A stretch of 9,006 nt of DNA from Candidatus Dormiibacterota bacterium. Its GTDB lineage: Bacteria; Chloroflexota; Dormibacteria; Aeolococcales; Aeolococcaceae. The notes below the pieces were generated by a model. The model saw only the letters and a list, made by a program, of their open reading frames with translations. It ran no database searches and was not told where the DNA came from. Shown piece after piece: positions 1 through 6,835 of the stretch (position 1 is the first letter of the stretch; every line of letters starts with the position of its first letter). The translations under genes and the position numbers were made by a program. The stretch spans positions 1 to 9,006 of the forward strand of contig DAIDIX010000059.1 in the NCBI GenBank assembly GCA_027451645.1, written 5' to 3'.

Positions 1-783
1 TGCCTGCCATGCATCATCTGCAAGGTACGAGGAGTGTGGACGGGGAGCAGGAGCTCCATATGCTGCAGTGGAAATGTCTGTCACTGTGCATGAGCTCCCT
101 GACTCATGGAGAATGGCACGGGCGAAGTCTGCCCAATTCGTCTTTCCCCGGTTGGAAAGATGGAAGGTGCCAGAATACTTGCTATCCGCTATCCGGATGA
201 GTGCTGGTGCAAGCGAGCCAGTCCATGTCGGACTTCCCCACTGGTCTGCAACAACGCGAAGTTCAGTTCGCTCAGCTCCGAGCCGCAGCATTGTGAGCAC
301 GAAATTCGGACCATCCTGACCAAAGAGCCATGATGTCCGGACGATTGCAGTGCCACGTTCATACTCGGCCCGGACTGCCTGCTCGCCTTCCCACTTCGTA
401 GTCCCATACACACCACGCGGGGCTGGAACATCCGTTTCACGCCGGTCGGAATCATCGTCGTTGCAGAATACGAAATCCGTACTGATATGGATGAAGTGTG
501 CTCCACACTGCCGGGCAGCCACAGCAAGATTCCGTGCACCATCAGCATTGACTGCACGGCATGCATCAGGAGCTGACTCTGCCCCGTCGACATTGGTCCA
601 CGCTGCACAGTTGATGATGACGTCAGGATGCAGGCCTGCGAAATAGGCATTCACTGCTGCGGATGAGGTGATGTCACACTCCTCGCGATCAATGCATGTG
701 ACAGGAATGCCTGCCACCTCAAGATGATGCTGAAGTTCCTTTCCAAGCTGGCCAAGCGCACCGGCAACGACAAACTGCTTCAT
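1..783 (-). CDS. rmlD: dTDP-4-dehydrorhamnose reductase RmlD, 3' end cut by the window edge
   Basis: Last step of dTDP-L-rhamnose synthesis in the cytoplasm: NAD(P)H-dependent reduction of the C4 keto group of dTDP-4-keto-L-rhamnose. The reading frame runs from an ATG at 783 to base 1 without a stop, giving 261 residues. The family is usually about 280-300 residues, so roughly 20-40 are missing. A Rossmann nucleotide motif VAGALGQLG is at residues 6-14 (family form GxxGQLG). The SDR triad is visible: Thr102 in ISTDFVF, then Tyr126 and Lys130 in YGTTKWEGEQ. VRTSWLFG (148-155) and the late APRPHSSYL block (246-254) also match RmlD, the latter corresponding to the family's RPxxSxL near the C terminus. 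After STDFVF the usual DG turn is replaced by the polar stretch CNDDDSDRRETD. The gene follows rmlB by one base, so the two are probably translationally coupled. The identity is secure; only the C terminus is unseen. Confidence 0.95.
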   Translation of the reverse strand, partial: MKQFVVAGALGQLGKELQHHLEVAGIPVTCIDREECDITSSAAVNAYFAGLHPDVIINCAAWTNVDGAESAPDACRAVNADGARNLAVAARQCGAHFIHISTDFVFCNDDDSDRRETDVPAPRGVYGTTKWEGEQAVRAEYERGTAIVRTSWLFGQDGPNFVLTMLRLGAERTELRVVADQWGSPTWTGSLAPALIRIADSKYSGTFHLSNRGKTNWADFARAILHESGSSCTVTDISTAAYGAPAPRPHSSYLADDAWQA

Positions 784-784
784 G

Positions 785-793
785 TCACCCCTT
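785..793 (-). promoter_or_regulatory. ribosome binding site of rmlD
   Basis: Read on the minus strand, AAGGGGTGA lies just before the ATG at 783, with four bases between GGGG and ATG. It is a close match to the Shine-Dalgarno consensus AAGGAGGTGA and contains the rmlB stop codon. It fixes the rmlD start and implies reinitiation by ribosomes finishing rmlB. Confidence 0.7.
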
Positions 794-1804
794 CGAGACA
801 GGCTCGTCCTGTGGACGGTAGTTCCGCTCGTAGAACTCCCAGAAATCCCGGGACTTCAACGGACGCCACCACTCCTCATTCGCAACGTACCAGTCGACTG
901 TACGCTTCATGCCCTCCTCAAAGGTGACGGAAGGTTCCCATCCGAGTCCCCTGAGTTTCGTGTTGTCGATGGCGTACCGCTGATCATGGCCAAGACGGTC
1001 ACGCACATGTTCCTTGAGGGACTCTGGCTTTCCGAGAAGACGAAGGATCGTATCAGCAACAGTGAGTCCATTGATCTCGGTGCCGATGCCTACATTGTAG
1101 TTCTCGCCAGGGGTCCCCTTCCGGAGTGCTGTATCAATGCCGCTGCAGTGGTCATCCACGAAGAGATAGTCCCGGACTGCCTGTCCATTGCCGTAGATCG
1201 GAAGCGGCCTGTCATCAATGGCATTTGTGATGAAGAGCGGAATGATCTTCTCGGGAAACTGGTACTGGCCATACGTGTTTGAGCCCCGGGTGATGATTGC
1301 GGGAAAACCGTATGAGGTACGGTACGACCAGATGAGGAGCTCACCTCCTGCCTTGCTTGCACTGTAGGGACTTCGCGGTGCAAGGAGATCAGTTTCGACA
1401 CTCCGGCCTGTGTGGACATCTCCATACACTTCATCCGTACTCACCTGAAGGAACCGGGCATGCTTGGCATTCCGGGCAGCCTCGAGGAGGACATACACAC
1501 CATGGACATCTGTCTGGATGAACTGGCCAGGAGACTCAAGCGATCGGTCCACATGGGACTCTGCTGCGAAGTTCACAATGACATCGACAGTTCCTGCAAG
1601 ATCGTTCACGAGATCACGGTCCGCAATGTCTCCCTGAACGAAGGAAAACCGCGCATCGTGCTCAACGGGTGCAAGATTGGCACGGTTTCCCGCATAGGTG
1701 AGCTTATCGAGCACGACAACTTCATCTGTCGGGTAAGTCCGAAGCGTCATGCGCACGAACTCGCTCCCAATGAAGCCAGCGCCTCCTGTGACAAGAAGTT
1801 TCAT
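785..1804 (-). CDS. rmlB: dTDP-glucose 4,6-dehydratase RmlB
   Basis: Second pathway step: NAD-dependent conversion of dTDP-glucose to dTDP-4-keto-6-deoxyglucose. The protein is a cytosolic extended SDR of 339 residues, normal for the family. The N-terminal dinucleotide motif is VTGGAGFIGS (residues 5-14), followed by DKLTYAGN (33-40) and NFAAESHVDRS (78-88). The catalytic set is complete: Thr123, Asp124 and Glu125 in STDEVYGD, and Tyr147 and Lys151 in YSASK. The substrate-binding blocks QFPEKIIPLF (182-191), VRDYLFVDDHC (210-220) and DRLGHDQRYAID (269-280) are RmlB-specific rather than generic epimerase. In the conserved segment before QFPEK, RGSNTYGQY replaces the common RCSNNYGPY, a mild deviation. 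The ATG start overlaps the rmlC stop by one base (TGATG). The stop is TGA. The function is near certain from the motif set and from the neighbouring rmlC and rmlD. Confidence 0.97.
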   Translation of the reverse strand: MKLLVTGGAGFIGSEFVRMTLRTYPTDEVVVLDKLTYAGNRANLAPVEHDARFSFVQGDIADRDLVNDLAGTVDVIVNFAAESHVDRSLESPGQFIQTDVHGVYVLLEAARNAKHARFLQVSTDEVYGDVHTGRSVETDLLAPRSPYSASKAGGELLIWSYRTSYGFPAIITRGSNTYGQYQFPEKIIPLFITNAIDDRPLPIYGNGQAVRDYLFVDDHCSGIDTALRKGTPGENYNVGIGTEINGLTVADTILRLLGKPESLKEHVRDRLGHDQRYAIDNTKLRGLGWEPSVTFEEGMKRTVDWYVANEEWWRPLKSRDFWEFYERNYRPQDEPVSKG

Positions 1805-2382
1805 CAGATGTTTTCAATCCTCCAGTCGAATCCAATCCGCTCATCATTCCAGGCAATGCGCCCTTCATCAGGATCTTCAGGGTTGTATGGCATGGTGACG
1901 TAGTAGTTGAGGATCACATCCTGCCGGTCCAGGCACTGGTACCCATGGAGCACCCCGGGAGGAATTCCGACCACTTTCGGCGAATGCTCGCCAAGGAAGA
2001 CAACCTGGATTCTCCCTGCAGTTCGGGAATCCGGTCGCGCATCGACAAGCACAACACGTGCATTGCCGCTGATGATGTCCCAGAAATCCCACTGATACCG
2101 GTGCCAATGGAATGCCTTGATGAGTTCTGGAGGATTCCCGCCGCGTGCATAGGCAAGGCTTCGCGACATCTGTGCGAACGGCTGTTCGTCCATCATCGGC
2201 TGCCCTGCATCATCGAGATCCCCACGCTTCAGCTGCTCGATGAAGAAGCCTCGCTGATCCACGAACTTTCGCAGCGTCTTGATCCGCACTCCATCAATCT
2301 GTCCAAGCTTCTCCTGCTGCGGGACACCCTTCATCCGGTCAAGCACCTGTGTCATGCCGTCAGGAACAGGAAGCCATGCCAT
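1804..2382 (-). CDS. rmlC: dTDP-4-dehydrorhamnose 3,5-epimerase, divergent RmlC
   Basis: Predicted to epimerise C3 and C5 of dTDP-4-keto-6-deoxyglucose; a cytosolic cupin-fold protein, usually a dimer. It has 192 residues, close to the 180-200 of the family. Family landmarks are VDQRGFFIEQ (41-50; RmlC has DxRGxFxE), SGNARVVLVDARPDS (105-119), IPPGVLHGYQCL (140-151), the tyrosine-rich NYYVTMPYNPED (159-170) and a terminal IAWND (176-180). The segment that normally reads RGLHxQ, with the catalytic histidine, here reads IKAFHWHRYQWDFWDI (88-103). His92 or His94 would be the base, and the usual arginine and the KLV after it are absent. The sequence is therefore a divergent epimerase-family member. 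A related cupin, such as a 3,4-ketoisomerase-type sugar enzyme, cannot be strictly excluded, but its place between rmlA and rmlB supplies the one step otherwise missing, which supports RmlC. It starts four bases after the rmlA stop. Confidence 0.87.
   Translation of the reverse strand: MAWLPVPDGMTQVLDRMKGVPQQEKLGQIDGVRIKTLRKFVDQRGFFIEQLKRGDLDDAGQPMMDEQPFAQMSRSLAYARGGNPPELIKAFHWHRYQWDFWDIISGNARVVLVDARPDSRTAGRIQVVFLGEHSPKVVGIPPGVLHGYQCLDRQDVILNYYVTMPYNPEDPDEGRIAWNDERIGFDWRIENI
1819..1823 (-). promoter_or_regulatory. distant ribosome binding site of rmlB
   Basis: The only strong purine motif before rmlB is GGAGG (minus strand), 14 bases upstream of the ATG at 1804. That is longer than usual spacing. 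Initiation probably relies on coupling through the overlapping TGATG with rmlC. The N-terminal VTGGAGFIG motif begins four residues after this ATG, so no later start is plausible. Confidence 0.5.
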
Positions 2383-2386
2383 ATGT

Positions 2387-3448
2387 CTACACCTCCACCT
2401 GGGAGTGATCCCCCAGCATCAACCGCACTGCCTTCGGCCTCCGTGTCGACTCGGAAACCATGCACTCCTTGCCAATGAGAGAGGATTCGATCCTTCCTGC
2501 AACATGGTCAACCGTACTGTGCTCGAGAATGATGCTGTGCTCGATTTCCGAGGAAATCACAGTGCAGTCATGGTAGATGGCAGTGAACGGCCCGATATAT
2601 GCATCCTCAATGACTGTTCCAGCACCGATGACTGCTGGTCCCCTGATGATGGACCTCCTGATGTGGGCACCTTCCTCAATGACGACACGGCCCTCGAGAG
2701 TGACAGTCTCATCGATATCTCCGTGTACTGCGCGCTCAATTCCCTCGAGAACTATGCGGTTTGCCTCAAGCATGTCCTCAAGACGACCTGTATCCTTCCA
2801 CCACCCCGATACGATGTGCGGCTGAACAGTCTTTCCCGTGTCAATGAGCTTCTGGATAGCATCAGTGATCTCAAGCTCGCCTCGGGGCGAATATTCGATT
2901 GCATCTATGGCATCGAAAATGTCCCGCGAGAAGAGGTACACTCCCACCAGTGCAAGATCCGACGGGGGAACCTTCGGTTTCTCGATGAGACGGATGATTC
3001 GGTCTCCATCAAGTTCTGCAACACCAAATCGTTCAGGTTCACTGACATGGGCAAGAAGGATCATTGCACTCGGTGCATTATCAGTGAAGGCTTCGACCAG
3101 GCTTGTGAGTCCCTGGCGGATGAGGTTGTCGCCAAGATACATGACAAACGAGTCATCTCCAAGGAATTCCTTTGCTGTGAGCACAGCATGGGCAAGTCCG
3201 AGCGGTGCGTCCTGGGGAATGTACGCAATCCTGGCACCGAACTTTTCACCATTGCCAACTGCACTTCGGACCTCTTCTCCAGTCTCGCCAGTGATGATGC
3301 CAATCTCGGAGATGCCGGCTGCAACAAGAGCCTCGATCGCGTAGTACAGAACAGGCTTGTTTGCAACAGGTACGAGCTGCTTCGCACTCGTGTGGGTAAT
3401 GGGACGGAGACGAGTTCCCTTGCCGCCGCTGAGAATGAGTCCTTTCAT
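2387..3448 (-). CDS. rmlA: glucose-1-phosphate thymidylyltransferase, long form RmlA
   Basis: Committing step of the pathway: dTTP plus glucose-1-phosphate gives dTDP-glucose and pyrophosphate. It has 353 residues, typical of the long-form subfamily found in actinobacteria, archaea and several candidate phyla, against about 290 for the enterobacterial form. The N-terminal nucleotidyltransferase domain shows LSGGKGTRLRPIT (6-18), the nucleotide-binding loop, with SAKQLVPVANKP (21-32). It also has LGLAHAV (83-89), YLGDNL (104-109, metal-binding Asp107), IEKPKVPPS (155-163) and GWWKDTG (215-221). From about residue 249 the chain has the hydrophobic hexapeptide periodicity of a left-handed beta-helix (VVIEEG, SIIRG, AVIGAG, AYIGPF, SIILEH), ending in VEV. 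The uridylyl paralogue GalU lacks this arrangement, and the rml neighbours settle the sugar. ATG start at 3448, stop TAG. It is the first rml gene, 36 bases after addA. Confidence 0.96.
   Translation of the reverse strand: MKGLILSGGKGTRLRPITHTSAKQLVPVANKPVLYYAIEALVAAGISEIGIITGETGEEVRSAVGNGEKFGARIAYIPQDAPLGLAHAVLTAKEFLGDDSFVMYLGDNLIRQGLTSLVEAFTDNAPSAMILLAHVSEPERFGVAELDGDRIIRLIEKPKVPPSDLALVGVYLFSRDIFDAIDAIEYSPRGELEITDAIQKLIDTGKTVQPHIVSGWWKDTGRLEDMLEANRIVLEGIERAVHGDIDETVTLEGRVVIEEGAHIRRSIIRGPAVIGAGTVIEDAYIGPFTAIYHDCTVISSEIEHSIILEHSTVDHVAGRIESSLIGKECMVSESTRRPKAVRLMLGDHSQVEV
2391..2396 (-). promoter_or_regulatory. ribosome binding site of rmlC
   Basis: GGAGGT on the minus strand sits eight bases before the ATG at 2382, inside the last codons of rmlA. 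It supports this start over internal methionines at residues 10 and 17. Confidence 0.75.
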
Positions 3449-3484
3449 TGTTCCCCGTAACTCAAGAAATGCCAGCTCATCATA
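3449..3484 (-). promoter_or_regulatory. 36-base addA-rmlA spacer with the rmlA ribosome binding site
   Basis: This is the largest gap in the window. Minus-strand GGGG (3456-3453) lies four bases before the rmlA ATG and is the likely ribosome binding site. I see no hairpin followed by a T tract and no clear -35/-10 pair, so nothing shows transcription ending or starting here. A promoter inside the 3' end of addA remains possible. Confidence 0.4.
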
Positions 3485-6400
3485 TCAATTTCCCTGTTGT
3501 GATCCGTTCATGCGCCCTGCTCTCTCGACAGGAACTTCCGCGTTCTCCCCAGCCAGGCTGACAAGCTCATCACGGGATAACGCCACGACTGTATGGTCTG
3601 CAAGGTATGCAAGTTCCCCGTGCAGGACGATACGGCCCGTTGCCTGCTCAAGAAGTGCAGCATACAGTGCGAGCTGCTTCACGTAGGATGACTGCCTCAG
3701 CATGCGCTCTGGACTGGGAAAATCCGTCTTGAAGTCCACGACGACGTACTTCCCATCTTGCTCGTACACCATGTCGATCACACCATGCAGGTGGAGTTCC
3801 CCCACAACTCCCGAGACGGGCACCTCATGCCACAGCCGTATCGATGGGTCGGCCCCATACTGTTTTGCAGCCCACTCGACCATGCCCAGAATGGATTGTT
3901 CGGCTACACGGTATGAAGGATCTCGTGCCAGCATGATTCCAACCGCCCTGGACAGTGCTGCTGGCTTTGTGAGATCAGACTGACGGATGCAGGCATGAAC
4001 AAATGTCCCAAAACCCGGTCCCATTGCCCCAGCCTTCCCGGTACTGCTTCCATGTTCTGTCTCAAGTGCCCCATCATGGATGACAGCAGTGATCGGATAT
4101 GAGGCTGGACGGGCAAGCGCATTGTGAAGCTTCACACTCGCCTCCTCGAAGCCATGCTGCAGGTCCATGAGATGGTGCCTCTCCACGTCGGGAACAATCT
4201 CATCCTGACCTTCTCCTGATCCCTCTTCCCCAGTGGTCATCAGCACGTCCCCATCTCCATCACCTGGTGGCATTGCAGTCGAGCGTGCAACCGTGAGCGT
4301 GAGATCCTGGCGCTCTTCAGGTTGTGCTGTGCGGAACATGCTCACGACAAGCCGCTCCCGGGGACGGGTCATCGCAACATACAGCAGTCGAACATCCTCG
4401 TCCGCATCCGCACTCACTGCATGTGCATCGAGATCGTCAAATCCTGCCGTGCGGAACCACAGCCTGTGATTGCGGTCTGCCCCAGGCAGGCCGCTGCTCA
4501 GTGCCACAGCAAACCGACCAGCAGTGCGGTCAATGAGCACACGGACTGGCGGTGTGCGCGACTTCTGCGGATCCTGCATCCCTGCAAGGATGACTGTGGG
4601 AAACTCGAGCCCTTTCGCCTCATGCACAGTCATGATCCGGACAGCATCCGCCTCAGGCCCGGTAACAAGGGGGAGTGCATCTCGGGATGACCTGCGTACC
4701 ATCTCTTCGAGGAGATCGACAAACCCTGCAAGTGTGGCTCCAGGCCTGTCCCTCACGTACGCTCGTGCCATTCGCACGAGCCATGCATACCGCCGGGTTC
4801 TCTCGAGAGCATTCCGGTGCAGTGCAGCATCGCTTCGAAGCATGCAGGATGCCAGCACGACCTCTATCTGGGCATCGACATCAAGCACGCCACATCGTTC
4901 ATGGAGTCTCTGCAGCATGCCAAGGGAATGGCCCACATGATCATCAGATCCCGTGTCATGGAGCAGATTCCGGTACTCCCATGATCCATGCCTGGCATGC
5001 CAGGCAAGGAGCTCCGTATCTGCACAGGCGAAAACCCTGCTCTTCAGCGTGCCAACAACAGCAGGTACATTCCCCGGTTCAGCAACAGCCCGGAGGAGCT
5101 GCATCATGTCACGGAGGTCCCCTGTGAGCAGGACTAGCGAGCCGCTTGCAACAAGACTTGGAATGCCACTGTCCTCAAGATGCTTCTGGAGTGGATAGAG
5201 ATGGGTACGGGTCCGCACAATGATGCAGCAGTCTCCAAGCCGGAAGCCCGGATCCTCGCGCATCAGTTCACGGAGAATGACTGCAATACCCCGTGCCTCA
5301 GCTCCTACACGGTCACTGACATTGCCGCTCAGGACATCCCCAATGAACTGGGGAGGAGGATGCGCTCCCTCGTGTGAAGTACGGGAAGCCTGGAGGGGAC
5401 GATACGTGACATCCCCTTCCCTGTCACCCATTGCGCGTGCGAAGTGCTCATTGACAACACGAAGGAGCCCTTCATGCGAGCGGAAGTTCGCACTCAGTGT
5501 GCAGAGTGTCCCCCCGCTCGCAAGAATGAGGTTCCGCACCCGGGCAAACATGCGGAGATCTGCATCACGAAAGCGATAGATGGACTGTTTCGGATCACCG
5601 ACAATCGTGAGACGTCCTGGCGGAAGGGAAGCTTCGCCTGTGGGATCATCCACTCCAGCAAGGAGGAGCACGATGTCAACCTGGATTGGATCCGTGTCCT
5701 GAAATTCGTCGATGATGATCATCCTGCATGAAGAGCGGAGCCCATCGAGCACATCTCGCCGTGACTGGAGAAGATCCCGTGTCCAGACGAGGAGATCATG
5801 GAATGTTGCCAGGCCCTCTGCCTTGCGGTCTGCTGCACATGCGCGAACATGGTACGCAAGTGATCCGACAAGGGAGGCAAGGAGTGCAGTACCGCTCGTG
5901 GCAAGATGCTCCACTGCAGCATCCCGTATCAGTCCGAGTGCACGCTTCCCCTCACGGAATGCAGTGGGATCTCCCCCTCCTGCTGACCAGTCCTTCTGGC
6001 TTCCGAGTGCAGGGCCGCCAACGGGAAGTGCAATCCACCATGCAAGATAGGCTGCTGCATCCCTGCCCTGCGAGATATCATGCAGCACCTGCTCAGCTGC
6101 GATTGCGGAAAGCATGCGTTCTGAAGCATGTCCTGCTGGAGGAGTGCCAAAGCACGCAAGTGCTTCCCGGACCTGTGCTGCCACATCCGCAGCACCTGCC
6201 ACAAGTGCAGCCTCAGCTTCCCGTGTTGAAGGAATGCGTGTGCCGTGTGGAACAGCATCGTATGCATCAAGCAGCTCGGTAAGCACCTCAAGTGACCGTG
6301 AGCGGGTGATGCCAAACGCATCAGACAGCACAAGAAACGCTCGTCCCTCGGGATCTGACTGCAGCATCTCCATCCATGACTCAAAGGCGGATCGTACCTG

Positions 6401-6835
6401 GCGGCGGTACTCGAGGGGAGGAATGATGCTGCACATCCCTGGAAGTCCTGCCTCGTGTGCATGCTGCTGAAGAATTCCCTCAGCAACACTGTGGATTGTC
6501 CCGATGCGCGCCTCAGGAAGATGCTCAAGCGCAGAGCGGAGCCGCACTTCTGCAGGTCCCTGTTCCAGGCTCCGGATTCTCTTGAGGAGCAGTTCCCTCA
6601 CCCGACGTTCCAGCTCAGCTGCTGCTGCCTCCGTGAACGTCATGAGCACGAGCTCTGAAGGCTCGATGATCCCTCGTTCGAACGCAGTCACGACACGGTC
6701 AATAATCGTTGTCGTCTTCCCGGTACCTGCACCTGCCTCGATGCAGACATTCACATCAAATGCTTCGTGGAGATATTGCCGGGCTTCTGCATCATCAGTG
6801 ACTTCGTGAATGGAGGATACTGGCTTCTCAGTCAT
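3485..6835 (-). CDS. addA: AddA-type UvrD-family helicase with C-terminal PD-(D/E)XK nuclease
   Basis: Motor and nuclease subunit of an AddAB-like complex that unwinds and resects double-strand DNA ends before RecA loading. It has 1116 residues, near the usual 1150-1240. The SF1A helicase motifs occur in order: I EAGAGTGKTT (33-42), Ia VLMTFTEAAAAELE (63-76), IGTIHS (111-116), II IIIDEFQDTD (373-382), III IVGDPKQSIYRFRDADL (411-427), IV LSANFRS (447-453), V VRIMTVHEAKGLEFPTV (732-748) and VI DVRLLYVAMTRPRERL (814-829). The nuclease domain follows: GTFVH (943-947), Glu1004, GVIDMV (1018-1023), VVDFKTD (1032-1038; Asp1034, Lys1036) and QLALYA (1054-1059). All catalytic residues expected of an active RecB-family nuclease are present. 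A Gly/Asp/Glu-rich linker (about 853-884) joins the two halves. The in-frame GTG at 6874 was rejected as start: the ATG at 6835 has a strong ribosome binding site. It overlaps addB by 8 bases (ATGACTGA). Confidence 0.93.
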   Translation of the reverse strand: MTEKPVSSIHEVTDDAEARQYLHEAFDVNVCIEAGAGTGKTTTIIDRVVTAFERGIIEPSELVLMTFTEAAAAELERRVRELLLKRIRSLEQGPAEVRLRSALEHLPEARIGTIHSVAEGILQQHAHEAGLPGMCSIIPPLEYRRQVRSAFESWMEMLQSDPEGRAFLVLSDAFGITRSRSLEVLTELLDAYDAVPHGTRIPSTREAEAALVAGAADVAAQVREALACFGTPPAGHASERMLSAIAAEQVLHDISQGRDAAAYLAWWIALPVGGPALGSQKDWSAGGGDPTAFREGKRALGLIRDAAVEHLATSGTALLASLVGSLAYHVRACAADRKAEGLATFHDLLVWTRDLLQSRRDVLDGLRSSCRMIIIDEFQDTDPIQVDIVLLLAGVDDPTGEASLPPGRLTIVGDPKQSIYRFRDADLRMFARVRNLILASGGTLCTLSANFRSHEGLLRVVNEHFARAMGDREGDVTYRPLQASRTSHEGAHPPPQFIGDVLSGNVSDRVGAEARGIAVILRELMREDPGFRLGDCCIIVRTRTHLYPLQKHLEDSGIPSLVASGSLVLLTGDLRDMMQLLRAVAEPGNVPAVVGTLKSRVFACADTELLAWHARHGSWEYRNLLHDTGSDDHVGHSLGMLQRLHERCGVLDVDAQIEVVLASCMLRSDAALHRNALERTRRYAWLVRMARAYVRDRPGATLAGFVDLLEEMVRRSSRDALPLVTGPEADAVRIMTVHEAKGLEFPTVILAGMQDPQKSRTPPVRVLIDRTAGRFAVALSSGLPGADRNHRLWFRTAGFDDLDAHAVSADADEDVRLLYVAMTRPRERLVVSMFRTAQPEERQDLTLTVARSTAMPPGDGDGDVLMTTGEEGSGEGQDEIVPDVERHHLMDLQHGFEEASVKLHNALARPASYPITAVIHDGALETEHGSSTGKAGAMGPGFGTFVHACIRQSDLTKPAALSRAVGIMLARDPSYRVAEQSILGMVEWAAKQYGADPSIRLWHEVPVSGVVGELHLHGVIDMVYEQDGKYVVVDFKTDFPSPERMLRQSSYVKQLALYAALLEQATGRIVLHGELAYLADHTVVALSRDELVSLAGENAEVPVERAGRMNGSQQGN

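Noticed and set aside
189..650. Minus-strand ORF of 153 residues
   Set aside because: It lies in the wrong frame inside rmlD; the rmlD frame carries the GxxGQLG, STD and YxxxK motifs through the same bases.
1412..1903. Plus-strand ORF of 163 residues across the rmlC/rmlB junction
   Set aside because: Antisense to two well-supported genes, with no domain-like sequence and no ribosome binding site of note.
2279..3460. A 393-residue plus-strand ORF antisense to rmlA, longer than rmlA itself
   Set aside because: It has no recognisable motif and is rich in Cys, Ser and Leu as expected of a reverse-complement shadow. It covers a gene whose motifs are unmistakable and extends into rmlC. The codon usage of rmlA simply leaves few stops in this antisense frame.
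3449..3484. Terminator or promoter between addA and rmlA
   Set aside because: No inverted repeat with a following T tract, and no convincing -35/-10 pair, in the 36 bases.
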